From Symbiodinium kawagutii (taxonomy: Eukaryota; Sar; Dinophyceae; Suessiales; Symbiodiniaceae): a stretch of 64,000 nucleotides of DNA. The DNA is taken from contig VSDK01028021.1 of the NCBI GenBank assembly GCA_009767595.1, positions 67,905 to 131,904 on the forward strand. Direction: 5' to 3'. Every line of letters begins with the position of its first letter. The stretch's first letter is position 1. The notes under the pieces were generated by a model. It did not search any database. It worked only from the letters and a program-made list of their open reading frames with translations, and had not been told where the DNA came from. The position numbers and the translations under genes are program-made. Below, one piece after another: positions 24,591 through 35,052 of the stretch.

Positions 24591-25121
24591 ATGCCTATGG
24601 TTTATAGAGCTGTGTGTCACTTGCTGGTTTTTGCTTGCTGGTCTACTGCGTTGGTGAGTTTCGGTCAGCCACTGTCCCTGTTGACATCGGTCCGGGCACA
24701 AAGAAGTGTAGTTTTTGATCCACTCGCCAACTTACACCACCAACGCTTCCCGATTCGCAAGGGGACAGTCGCCGCATCCGGGCTTCAGGAGGAGGATGCA
24801 GACGCGGAAGATGCAAAGGAGGAGGAGGAGGGCGAGGTCGATGCCATGGATGATGAGGAGGAGGAGTTGGAGGAGGCGCTTGCGCTTGCAAAGCATGAAG
24901 CCTTGCAGGATCATGATGGTTGTTGCACTGCACCGATGCCAAAGTCCAAGATTCGGTTATTTGCCACTGTTACTGTCAAAGATACTGAAGGGCAGGCAAG
25001 ATTGGGAAAGTACTTTGCATATTTTGCTGGGTTACGCCTTAGCATGGTTGCCAGATTCAACTCGGTCGGCGGTTTGGCTCAAGTTAGATCTCAACTTGAT
25101 GTGTTCAACTTGGTTCATTGA
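24591..25121 (+). CDS. Open frame with strongly acidic segment; probably one exon of an unknown gene
   Basis: The frame is open for 176 codons. Its middle is a Glu/Asp-rich stretch (EEDADAEDAKEEEEGEVDAM, then a DDEEEELEEALALAKHEALQ helix). The acidic part has plausible exon borders: acceptor cgggcttcag before GAGGAGGAT and a GA donor (TTGCAG|GATCAT) at 24908/24909. The N-terminus (first 25 residues) is hydrophobic and could be a signal peptide if the whole ORF is used. The part after 24909 looks non-coding and contains the possible relic leader at 25062. No family recognised. Confidence 0.4.
   Translation: MPMVYRAVCHLLVFACWSTALVSFGQPLSLLTSVRAQRSVVFDPLANLHHQRFPIRKGTVAASGLQEEDADAEDAKEEEEGEVDAMDDEEEELEEALALAKHEALQDHDGCCTAPMPKSKIRLFATVTVKDTEGQARLGKYFAYFAGLRLSMVARFNSVGGLAQVRSQLDVFNLVH
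25062..25083 (+). other. Possible relic dinoflagellate spliced leader
   Basis: The last 11 bases, TTTGGCTCAAG, equal the 3' end of the conserved dinoflagellate spliced leader as I know it. Over 22 positions about 17 agree. It lies 53 bases upstream of the first Met of the intronless peptidase gene, where a retroposed mRNA would carry one. The same 11-mer also occurs at about 30523 and 63055 with poor agreement further 5', so this is suggestive only. Confidence 0.35.
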
Positions 25122-25136
25122 TACATACCTGGTGTC

Positions 25137-26603
25137 ATGACAGTGCAGAGGTTGACGCACATGGGCTTGTGCCTGTTGAGTGCAAGCTTCCTGTTCGCTT
25201 CAGAGGCCCTAGAGCCTCAGGGTGGTGCATTGCAAAGATTTCCGCCCAAGATGGGTCAAGTGACAAGTTTGGTGGACAACTTCGACTTCACAAACAACAA
25301 CACCTTTGAACAGAGGACGATGACCTATGAGAATTGGTGGAAACCTGGCAATCCCATTCTGTTTTTCTTCGGCGGTGAAGGCTCAGTCGAGACCTTCTAC
25401 AACGCCTCTGGTGCAGTGTTTGAACATGCTGAGGCTCTTGATGCCTTGGTCGTTTTCTTGGAACATCGGAGCTATGGCAAATCCACAGTTCCGTTGCGGA
25501 CCTTGACTGTGGAGCAGGCCATGGCTGACACTGCTTGGTTCCTCTCTGGCCTCCGGAAACGTTTGGGTTGCCAAGCGCGGGAGTGCCCCATCATCACATT
25601 GGGCGGCAGCTATGGTGGCATGCTGGTGGCTTGGTTCCGGCAGAAGTACCCGCACCTCACTGCTGGTGGCATCGCCTCCTCTGCACCCATTGACTTCTAC
25701 CCCCAGGACGGGCGCCAAGAAGCGTTTTGGAACGCGACCTTGCACGCCTTCAGGAAGTATGGCTTGGAGAGGTGTCCTGAGGATTTGACTATGGCCCTGA
25801 GTCAGTTGCAGCAGAAAACTGAAACAGAGCAAGGACGGCAAGAGGTCGCCCAAATCTTGGGATCTTGCCATGACTTGGGGAACGAAAGCTCTGCAGGCAG
25901 CAAGGCGGACTTCTTCCTTCGTGGGGTGGTGTCCACCTTGGCCATGTTGGACTACCCCGTTGCTACGAACTTTGTGACGCCTTTGCCGGCCAACCCGGTG
26001 AAAGTGGCCTGCGAGCGATTGGAGCAACAGCCTGGCATCCCTGGATTGCGGCAGATCATGGACCTCTTCCTGAACTCCACCAGTGGATATCGGTGCTACG
26101 ACCTCATGGCTGAAGTGGTCGGCAGGCCAACCTCCGGAAAACTGGAAGGCCCAGTGAAGGCACCCGACATGGGACACTGGCAATACCAGGCATGTAATGA
26201 AATGCCCATGCAGTCCTTGACCAGCGATGGCATGGCCTTCTACCCCGCTTCTGATAATCAGCTGGCAGAAGTGGCCCAGAGCTGTCAGTTACGCTATGGC
26301 CTGACGCCACGTACTTCCTGGCTTCAGGTGAGTTTGGGTGGTAGCAACTTGGAGGTTGGAAACTTGCTCTTCACCAATGGGGAGAAGGATCCTTGGAGGG
26401 TTGGAGCCCCTAAGTTGCAATGCTTGAGGGAGGGCCTGGACATTTCGCAGCACCTGATCTTGGCAGGAGCACATCACGAAGATTTGCGCTTTGATTCAGA
26501 TCCTCCGAAGACACCTATTTCAGTGGCCAAAGCCGTGACGCGAATGGCTATGAGAAGATGGATTGCCACCTTCCAAACTGGCCAGCATGCCATCATGGTG
26601 TAA
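25137..26603 (+). CDS. Serine peptidase family S28 (lysosomal Pro-X carboxypeptidase / dipeptidyl peptidase II type)
   Basis: 488 residues in one uninterrupted frame, the usual length for S28. These enzymes cleave next to proline in the lysosome or outside the cell. Residue 158 is the nucleophile in GGSYGGM; D418 lies in FTNGEKDPW; the catalytic His is H446 or H447 in AGAHHEDLR. Other S28 marks are FFFGGEGS (about 77-84), EHRSYG (109-114) and W-x-YQACNE (348-355). The N-terminus has a hydrophobic segment consistent with a signal peptide. Starting at Met 9 (25161) gives a more typical one, and an AG at 25142-25143 (catgacag) could be the leader acceptor for it. The absence of introns contrasts with neighbouring genes and, with the possible leader relic upstream, suggests retroposition. 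A TIR element follows 57 bases after the stop. Confidence 0.93.
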   Translation: MTVQRLTHMGLCLLSASFLFASEALEPQGGALQRFPPKMGQVTSLVDNFDFTNNNTFEQRTMTYENWWKPGNPILFFFGGEGSVETFYNASGAVFEHAEALDALVVFLEHRSYGKSTVPLRTLTVEQAMADTAWFLSGLRKRLGCQARECPIITLGGSYGGMLVAWFRQKYPHLTAGGIASSAPIDFYPQDGRQEAFWNATLHAFRKYGLERCPEDLTMALSQLQQKTETEQGRQEVAQILGSCHDLGNESSAGSKADFFLRGVVSTLAMLDYPVATNFVTPLPANPVKVACERLEQQPGIPGLRQIMDLFLNSTSGYRCYDLMAEVVGRPTSGKLEGPVKAPDMGHWQYQACNEMPMQSLTSDGMAFYPASDNQLAEVAQSCQLRYGLTPRTSWLQVSLGGSNLEVGNLLFTNGEKDPWRVGAPKLQCLREGLDISQHLILAGAHHEDLRFDSDPPKTPISVAKAVTRMAMRRWIATFQTGQHAIMV

Positions 26604-26659
26604 GCGCAGCCATGGGTAGACGACCGCAAGATGGATGGTTTGATCAGGACATATCAGGG

Positions 26660-26757
26660 CTGGTTGGTGGTTTTATTTTTTTTTAATTTTCCCAATGTAT
26701 GATTAACAAATGGTTGGTTGACAAATATTTTTCAAAAGGATTGAAACCACCAACCAG
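26660..26757. mobile_element. Short TIR element just downstream of the S28 gene
   Basis: Perfect 14-bp inverted repeats, CTGGTTGGTGGTTT and AAACCACCAACCAG, bound a 98-bp AT-rich segment. A target duplication is not clear (possibly AGG). It is similar in size and terminal sequence to the element at 54550-54651. It could act as part of the peptidase 3' UTR. Confidence 0.55.
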
Positions 26758-29700
26758 AGGATCATGGGCCTTTGATATCCCTTTCTGCATCTTTTTGCAT
26801 CTTTTTGCGAGATTAATAAATAGCCCTGTCGAGGTTTCACCCAACGATATGGAAATGACACATCAAAGAAAAGGATGCCGGCTCAATGGATGTGTGGGGT
26901 CGATCTTGAGATATCGCGGGTCTTTGCAGAGGCAGGGCCTCTGGAAAATTGTGATAGAGATTGGTGGCATTGAGCCACAGATAATTTCAAATAATATCTT
27001 CATCATGGCTCCCAAAACCTTGGCCTCAAATCCAGTCCCGGATGACTTTGAGTAACTTCTTGAAGTTCGCTGCTTCAGATTTCAGGTCGATGAACCTGTG
27101 CAGTACTTGTAGGAGCACTTTCACCCATGGATTTCTCCCAAGGATGATCCCAGAAACCGCACACAGTGGCGTGGCTGGCGCAGGTGCCAGAACCGGAGAC
27201 GCCGAAGAGGCGCATTCAGCTGGAGAGAGACAGTGCAACAAATCAGGTGGAGGAGGAAATTTCGAACAAAGATGCTTCAATCGCCACGGGACTTTCCTAC
27301 ATAAAGCTTCAATGGCCACCAAAAAATACCGAAAAAAACGGTTTTTAATGATGAAATTCGGTTCAATAACATGCTGAATAATATGGGCCTCTTTTTGTTT
27401 TGCGTTTCTCCCACCAAGAGACCTGGAGAGAGAATATGGTCAATATCTTAGTTATATAATTAATCCGGGGGATGTACAACAATCACCACTAAAGACAACG
27501 GCTAATCATGGTTAATTAATCCTGAATGATGAGTAAATCAGTGTTGAACAGCATCTGGTCTATACTGTCAGTTCATGAATCCAGGGGGTTTAATGCCTCA
27601 TGAAATATGGTTCATAGATTCATACATGTCCGTACCTCAGTTATCGTTCTTAATTTGGGGAAGTGTAATCCTGACCGACAATAGCGGTTGATAATACAGT
27701 TTATTAATATACATGTCGATACATTAGTTAATTATATAATCCAGGGGGTCGAGGTACAGGCCATGTAAGAATGAGGCTAGGATCCACTGTCTCACCAAGG
27801 TAGGGCAGTGGATTTTGGAGCAGATGCAGTTCACACAACATTGTAGTGAATTGTTTGGGGAATCCATGGCCTTTGGCAGTAATTTTGGACCATGACTCAT
27901 AGTGGACTTGATATGATGGGGCTTTTCATGAGTGTCAGATGTAGGATGCTCTTAGCATCCTTTAGTGTTGTGATGTGTGCCTTGATAATTATATACTCTA
28001 ATACAAGACGTTAATGTTTGATAGACAACTGGATTTTTTCAACATTTGGCTATGATTTGGTGGGATGTACTATGGAAGGCTGCGAATGCGGCAGTCTCAA
28101 GCGACACAAGATTGGTCCTGGTGGTCCCAGTTCGCATAGTGAGATTGTCAAACCTATCCGTGCCTTTGTCAGGATTGTTTGTGAATCACCTGTGCCCTCA
28201 AGATGTGTTTCTACTTCATGCTGGGACACTGCTTCGAGGTTGGCCACGATTCAAGCTTTGCGAAAACCTAGAGTGACTATAACTATAATTAATGTGTGTG
28301 TGTGTCGATAAATGGAAATTCTTTGAGTAAGGTTTCAGTGAGAGCAGCGTGGTTGAATGATTTTTTGTCCTGTAATCTTACGCGCTTGCGTCAAGGAGAG
28401 CTTTCTCTCCCCAGCTAAGCAAGTTGATTTCTACGACCTCAATGGCGGGATGTATTTGGAAAGGCTTGTGGATTGAAATCTTATTTGGCAGCTTTGTGAA
28501 TGGAAATCATTATGCTACCTATGTCATCCAATTGCCGGTTCATGAAGGAATTGATCAAATGTCATTTCGCTAATTGGATTTCCAACGGATTTTGACCTCC
28601 AACCTGACCTCAGCCTCTATCTATCCATCAATTTATTCTTCAACTTTCTCCCAGTTGATGGGACAAAGACATGTTAGCCGTCCTGCATTCCCAACCACAT
28701 CGTGTTTTATTTTCCGGGAGAGACCCGGGGCGCGCTCCCATGGCCGCACCGAAATATTTCGTGAACGGAAAGGTATTAATACGAAACTTGGTGTATCCTG
28801 TACTATCCGCTGTCCATTATCCATGTTTTACAACCCCTTGCTGGATGGCTTGTACCCACTAACTTAGGTTTTTAGATTTTTTAGTGTTTTTGGGATATGA
28901 TTGGTTTACCATATAACCACTAAAAAAATATTTTTAGCAAGGGATCTATAAGCCACCAAGCTTATGTTCAATTTGCTGTCATTTCTCAGTATCTCTTCAT
29001 CCGCATCATTCCTGTGTGCCCAACCTCATCAAATTTTGCATAGTGAGTTCCAGTTTATCACTTGCCATGTGCCAAGCCATGCCATGCCACCATGGCAAGC
29101 CAACCAACCGTCCTTCCTGGCCTTCCGCAACCAACCGTCCTTCCTGGCCTGGCCACAGTGAGAAGCCGTCCGCTGCAATTCCTCCTGCCTGGCCCTATTC
29201 GTAGGCGCACGGTGGTGACGGTCGTGGGGGGTTTTTGCTTGCTGACTTCACCAATGGAACCGTGTGGGATTTTTTGGGTTCATCCCCTATACAGCAAGTG
29301 CAGAGACCGGTGGCAAACAGGAGCAAAAAATCCCCTATGAACAAGCTGCTGGGTTTGAACATGTTTTGTTTCCCTTTATGGTTGATTGGCATGGTTGGTT
29401 AGCTCATATTCTTGGGATGGGTCCTGAGAACCACCAACGGGCCGAGGATTGTTGAACAATTGCACCCATTATTGCAACATTCTTCGGCGCATGATTACTA
29501 TAATGAATTCTGCTGACTGGTGTTGTTGAACCACATGATTCTGATGGAAGTACTCAATAACCTGCTCACTTCAGCAGCAACTTCAGCAGCAAAAATTGCC
29601 AAGGAAACATGTCATTGGAGTCTGCAGATCCTTCCTTGGATATGGTTGTGGTACAATCTGATCATCGCCATCACCACAATGCGCTGGGCTGTGCCAAGGC

Positions 29701-30659
29701 ATGCAGCGATGCTACATGTCATCAGTAAATTTATTAGATTTATGTAAATTTCTGAGGTGAGTGAATGTCCTACTAAAAAAAAGTGGGTGAGTAAATTCAG
29801 GGGCAGTAAACATTGCCAACACTAAAAGAACATAGGCGAATGAATGCCTTACTGTCGGCTACAGTTGGTTTTCACTTCCTCATGCTACGATGTCCCGAGG
29901 AGCATGGTAGGATTTGAAGGGGCTCTACCCTCATGTGAGTTCAAAGCTTCAAGCTAACCTCATAGATTCACATCGCTTGCAACTGCCTGCAGGAAGCCTC
30001 ACTCTGGTGAGGCTGGATTGACACCGAAATTATGGGCATATGTGAGCATTGCAGACAGGTTGCTCTCGCTTTCGGTGTGAGTCTTGACGATGCTATGTCA
30101 GCGGTTTGAATACTTGAGAGTTTTCGAACACTAGGGCGGTACTTCCCCAGGCATTTGACGGCTTGAAAGCACCGTGACCATGGTGAAATGGTGAATTGAT
30201 AGCAGATCCCACCTGGGCGAACATGCGCAGAGTAGTGATTATAGCCGGCAGTGAGTGTAGGGGCTCGCCACCAACAATACCAAGAACAATCATTTGCAAC
30301 CATGATTTGTCATGGAAAGTCGGGGATAATGTTATGCTTAGAACTAGGACGGTTGCAACCACAGCCTTCCAACCCGATCAAACAGTTGGCTTCACCCAAT
30401 AGAGTGAATAGGTCATAATAGATCAGCATTTAGTAGAAGCTTCAACTTTAGCAGCAGGCAGATGATTGCAGTAGATGGCGGGCTGGAAGGACTGGAAGAG
30501 ACACTTATAGAAGTAATGGAGTTTGGCTCAAGGAATTGTAAACCCCTGAAGTCAAGAGGCAGCGTCGCAAACACAGATTGCTCATTGAGCCAAAATCAGG
30601 CATCCGAACAAATTCTTTCCACACACCTTTCTGTAGAGATGAAACTGAGAGATTGAGAT
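26758..30659. other. Mostly non-coding
   Basis: One exon-like frame near 27170-27240 (WLAQVPEPETPKRRIQLERD, SATNQ, then GT). Related short repeats containing ATAATCC(A/G)GGGGG occur three times between 27455 and 27750. A short CT/GT microsatellite is at 28293-28305. No supported gene otherwise. Confidence 0.45.
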
Positions 30660-30750
30660 GGCTGTGGTTCCCCCCTGTTAACCATTGTTTTCCCTGTTAT
30701 TGTTGGTGGAAATCCCCCATTCGTTGGTTGGTTAATATTGACCCATAGCC
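30660..30750 (-). mobile_element. Short TIR element (MITE-like), family 1, copy 3, reverse orientation
   Basis: Reverse complement of the elements at 121 and 20301, with a deletion of about 20 bases near one terminus. Ends read GGCTGTGG and GACCCATAGCC. Flanks read AGAT on both sides, a 4-bp target duplication. Confidence 0.7.
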
Positions 30751-31260
30751 AGATTGATCCACGTTGCTGGTTTGAAAGATGCCCTGGCCACGTCTACCCA
30801 ACGAGACGAGACTTGTCGCCAGGACACTCGCAAATTTTGACGAGTGAGCCGCGCACACTGCGATCGCCATGAGACAAGTGATGCACAGAATGCGATTGCC
30901 AAAAGCCGCCACCGTTGATCACTTGAACTTTGAGCCGTAATGCCTTAATGGATTCTGAATGGATCTGAATGGATCCTAATGGTTCCATCAGTTTTCTACT
31001 TGCTAGCTGGTTTTCCTAGAGGTGATTGGCTATACCTCGCATAGCTGCCCGTTTTCGGCCAATCAGGTGCCATTCCCAGCCATTATGGCTGGTCACTGTT
31101 GGTCATTTTGGATACTCGAAACAAAGAATTACCATCATGAAACATCATGAAACCCAAAAATAAACATCACATTTACTAAGCAACTTTGAGCTCACTAAGT
31201 TCATTCAGAGTTTTAATCCCGGTTTTGGATCGTACCCAACCTTCACATTAGCATTAATCA

Positions 31261-31506
31261 TCACCAATCATATTGTGGATTCTCATGAGCCATCCAGATT
31301 TGCCGTGAACAGCGGAATGGGCTTTTGGTGTCCAGCCCGGCCTTGCGAAGCGCAGAATTTTTCAGTCGTAGAACCCTGGTCACCATCCGGTGGTTCAGGT
31401 GCCAGGCGGCGCACGCAGGTGTGGGTTGACATCGCTTGAGATTCTGCTCAAGGTAGCAGAAGAATTTGACAGTGCCCAGTTGGAAGAAAAAGATTTGGAT
31501 GGCCAC
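31261..31506 (-). CDS. Candidate exon, unknown
   Basis: The minus frame is open for 81 codons, including NHRMVTRVLRLKNSALRKAG. Splice sites are not clear. No family recognised. Confidence 0.22.
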   Translation of the reverse strand: MAIQIFFFQLGTVKFFCYLEQNLKRCQPTPACAAWHLNHRMVTRVLRLKNSALRKAGLDTKSPFRCSRQIWMAHENPQYDW

Positions 31507-32107
31507 TTCGGTTTACACATTTGATTAAAAAATGAGAGGTGGCTAATCAGATGCCCAACCTTTAGCGGTGGTTGTGAGTGACTTCAGTCAAAAGTATCCA
31601 AAATCAATGCGGGGGGGTGTCTCCACCTCTTCTGATTTGTGATGATTCTGGGTTCATATCCGGGCTTTCGGAATCTTACAGTATTGGTGTTGGAATACCG
31701 GCATTTCAGGAAACTGAGATTTAGGATGCATGTACTCTATTTTTTTTCTTGATTTGGCCTTTTGGTGCGGAGACATGGTCCCTCTAGGAGCCATTTCCAA
31801 CCACGTAGGAACCATTTCAGTACATCACAGATCTGGATATTTCCCAGCCTATGCCACCGGGAGCACTGGACAACTGGGCTTGCCAGCCAAGCGAAGCCCC
31901 TAGCATCAAGCATAGTAAACCATCATTATAGATTCTCATTAGCAATTGTTCCCACCTTCGCTCAGCTGAACTCTGCAGAGATGGCGATGGAAAGAATCAT
32001 TAAGCATCATGACAATAAACCAGCGTCAAACAGCATGATTGCACTAATTCCCACAGGGTTTCATTGAGCATTGTTAAGTCAAGCACTACCCAGCACAACT
32101 TCGCTGT

Positions 32108-32212
32108 CCTACTTTGCGGGAGTCGCTGAGGTCTCTCCGCCATGCCTTGAGTGATGAATTGGTGCGGATCGCTCATCCTTCGGCCGGAGAATTCCCATGC
32201 AGATGTAGATGA
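32108..32212 (+). CDS. Candidate exon, unknown
   Basis: An open frame with LRESLRSLRHALSDELVRIA and HPSAGEF, amphipathic and GC-rich compared with its surroundings, ending TGA or at a donor after CCATGCAG. The acceptor is not evident. No family recognised. Confidence 0.4.
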   Translation, partial: PTLRESLRSLRHALSDELVRIAHPSAGEFPCRCR

Positions 32213-33042
32213 TGTGGTTGGTGGCTGATCATGGTTTTACAGGAGTTTACCACCATTTCTAATGGTTTAATGAAAGGGAATGATGAGCAACAATACTGGT
32301 GAACAACTAGGTCAACAACTATTGGTTGGTGGTTCTAAACCTTGTTTCCTTTTTCGCCGGTGTTAGCAAATGGCTGGTTGGTTGATATGTTTCACAGGGG
32401 TGGTTCAACCACCAGTTATGATTACATTTGACTACTCCCTTGGCCTGGGAATGGCCATTTTCCAGCTGCAATGCCCTTTGGGCAAAACCGCTACAGAATT
32501 GTTGCACAATGGAACATATAGATGATTCGATGGCCACATAATATCGCACAATATGATCATTGCGGAGCAGACAGAATATCCCCAATGATCAATATTTAAA
32601 CCATTTAGCTACTCCGGGATGGTTATAGGAATAGGATTGTACCAGTATCAACCAATTGTATAATTAACTATTCAACATTATTATTAACCATTAGGTAATA
32701 AACTGGTTCTGGTAGGTCAGTATCACGAAAGATTTTGCTTGCCAACTGGTGAGTCGGTCCAAGAGCTCCCCTCATTCTTGTTTGAACAGCGTCATTTGTA
32801 TGCAACCACGTCTATGTTAACACAAACGCATGCCAAACAAACAAATAGATCATGGGTAAACACCTGATTCCCCTCATAATTCTACCTAACCAATTTATAT
32901 GTACAACTTCTTCCCCTGATTAAAACCAACCCATGTCCATGTTAACCATTATTATGAATGGTAAAAGCATCTATATAACCCGTATATAACCCCTACATGA
33001 CCCCTATATGATCCCTATATGACCCCTATATAACCCCTACAC
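32213..33042. other. No gene seen; AT-rich with CCCCTATATGA-type repeat at the right end
   Basis: From about 32970 the sequence is (A)CCCCTATATGA/ACCCCTATATAA units that continue past the gap at 33043-33154. Confidence 0.6.
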
Positions 33043-33154
33043 NNNNNNNNNNNNNNNNNNNNNNNNNNNNNNNNNNNNNNNNNNNNNNNNNNNNNNNNNN
33101 NNNNNNNNNNNNNNNNNNNNNNNNNNNNNNNNNNNNNNNNNNNNNNNNNNNNNN
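33043..33154. other. Assembly gap (112 N) inside a CCCCTATATGA repeat
   Basis: The same 10-11-bp units are present on both sides of the gap. Confidence 0.95.
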
Positions 33155-33250
33155 CTACACGACCCCTATATAACCACCAAGCCTCATTGCTTGGATGCAA
33201 AGCTTGGTCTTTGAACAGCCAACGGTGGGGCCCAACCGTTGCCATCCCAG

Positions 33251-33298
33251 GTTCGCACGCGGCAACTCCAAGCCCAGCTGAAGGCGTCCAGCGGCTGA
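33251..33298 (+). CDS. Candidate short terminal exon
   Basis: The acceptor gccatcccag is followed by VRTRQLQAQLKASSG and TGA, a coiled-coil-like segment. An overlapping frame is open for 94 codons and is an alternative. Confidence 0.3.
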   Translation, partial: VRTRQLQAQLKASSG

Positions 33299-33671
33299 CC
33301 TTGCACGCGCGCCTTGGGGCGCGCTGCGCTTGGGATCTGAAGATCCATGACTCAACGCTGAGAGACTCAGAGCACTCAGAGACTCAGAGTACTGAGCCTC
33401 GTTTGAAGATCTCTGTGTCCTTCTCGGCACTCAGAGACTCAGCGCAATCAAGATACATGACATATCCATGAATGAGCCTTCTTGGGATTGTAGGGAGAGA
33501 AAGTGCCAGAATTTGAAAGAAATTTGGAATGCAGTTTTCTGCAGACTACAGTACGTAGACACAAACCATTTCACAGCTGGTTCTGCAAAAACTTCTTGCT
33601 TTTTGCAGATACTAATTAGCCCCAAAAAAGGTCAAACACCAACCTCTGAAGCACAGTGAGCTCTGCCGCAG

Positions 33672-33788
33672 GAGCGGCCAGCTGCCATCATTTCGCCGGA
33701 GCGCCTGCGGGGGACAGGGTTCGCAGTGGAGGTCCAACTTGACGCAATTTCCAACATGGTGGGCTCATTTGGGCCGCTTGCATTGCAG
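33672..33788 (+). CDS. Candidate exon, unknown
   Basis: The acceptor agctctgccgcag is followed in phase 0 by ERPAAIISPERLRGTGFAVE, then VQLDAISNMVGSFGPLALQ. The frame stays open to 33920, but the part after about 33790 looks non-coding and includes a segment (AAGGGATCT...AAGCCACCAAG) shared with 28937-28964. The right border is provisional. Confidence 0.45.
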
Positions 33789-34184
33789 CCACTAACCTCA
33801 ATTTTAAGGGTTTTCTTGGGATTAGGTGGGCTTACGGCTCATCATGGTGTACCAATGGTGTACCATCTATCCACCACAAAAGGATTGTGCAAGGGATCTG
33901 ATTCTAAGCCACCAAGTTGAGCTGCCACTAGAAGAAAACTTTCCCAGCTATACCAACCGATCATGACAGATCATATTCACAGTGTTAGTTTGTTTCAGGT
34001 GGAGGCTTTCACTAGGCAAGGCCTTTCCAACCCAGATGCTGTAATTTGGATTGTATAACTATCGTCGTCAATCAGTAGGGATGTTCAATAGTCAAGGGGT
34101 GATCATAGCCACCTAAGGGATTGTAACCACATTAGGGTGATATATAGCCACAAGGTTGTAATACCTATTGATTTATCACCTTAG

Positions 34185-34277
34185 GACCAAGTGATTGTCA
34201 CCACCTCCATCGACCACCGCACGCAACGGGCCAAGGCCACGTGTGTGGGAGCCTGGCGGCGGGTGGTTCATGGATGA
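34185..34277 (+). CDS. Candidate terminal exon, unknown
   Basis: The acceptor gatttatcaccttag is followed by DQVIVTTSIDHRTQRAKATC and VGAWRRVVHG, then TGA. It is phase 0 and GC-rich. It may share a gene with the exon at 33672. No family recognised. Confidence 0.45.
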   Translation, partial: DQVIVTTSIDHRTQRAKATCVGAWRRVVHG

Positions 34278-34341
34278 TGGCCAAGCAGCGGTTTATTAAT
34301 GGTTATTGAAGGGGAAAATAAGCAACAAGACTAGGAAATAC

Positions 34342-34477
<136 letters not shown>

Positions 34478-34820
34478 GTGATGGATACTTTTTGCTTCAT
34501 AATGGTGGATGGCAATAACAATGCTACAACAAAAGGGCAAGTCATGACAATGCCGACGAATGTTGGCAACTGTTCATAGTTTGATGTCAGGCTTGCTGAT
34601 CAACATGATCACTAACAGTTCTAGTGCCTGGCTTTTGAGTGTTTATCCCTTTCCACCTGTACCATGGGCTTGTCAATGTTTTTACTGTTCAGCTGGGTTT
34701 TCTTTGTGAACTAGACAGTGTAGTAAAAAGTGCAGTCTTATCAATTCTTGATCCATCAGTTTGTATTTGTCACCAGTCTCACTGGTGCAGCTGCCAACCA
34801 TGTCATGTCTTGTTCTTCAG

Positions 34821-34886
34821 GCTGCATGAACGAACTTGTCATGTGCGTCCCAGTGATCAACGGGCGCCACAATGACCTGATCGAGA
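34821..34886 (+). CDS. Candidate short exon upstream of tandem gene copy A
   Basis: The acceptor tgttcttcag is followed by NELVMCVPVINGRHNDLIES in an open frame. It lies 170 bases before the ATG of copy A and may be the last exon of a preceding gene. The end is not defined. Confidence 0.3.
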
Positions 34887-35052
34887 GTCATCAACCCCTT
34901 TGGGAGCCCAACTGCCTAGCGGTTGATGGTGGTTTTCCATGGTTGCCAGTGACAGTCCACACCAACCTTCGCCGTGCCACCAGGGTCGGCTCAAAAAAGC
35001 CCATCGTGTCTCGGTACACGGAAGCGTTCCCGACACATTTTTGTGAGCAGAG

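Noticed and set aside
25383..26183. 266-codon minus-strand frame
   Set aside because: Antisense shadow of the S28 peptidase.
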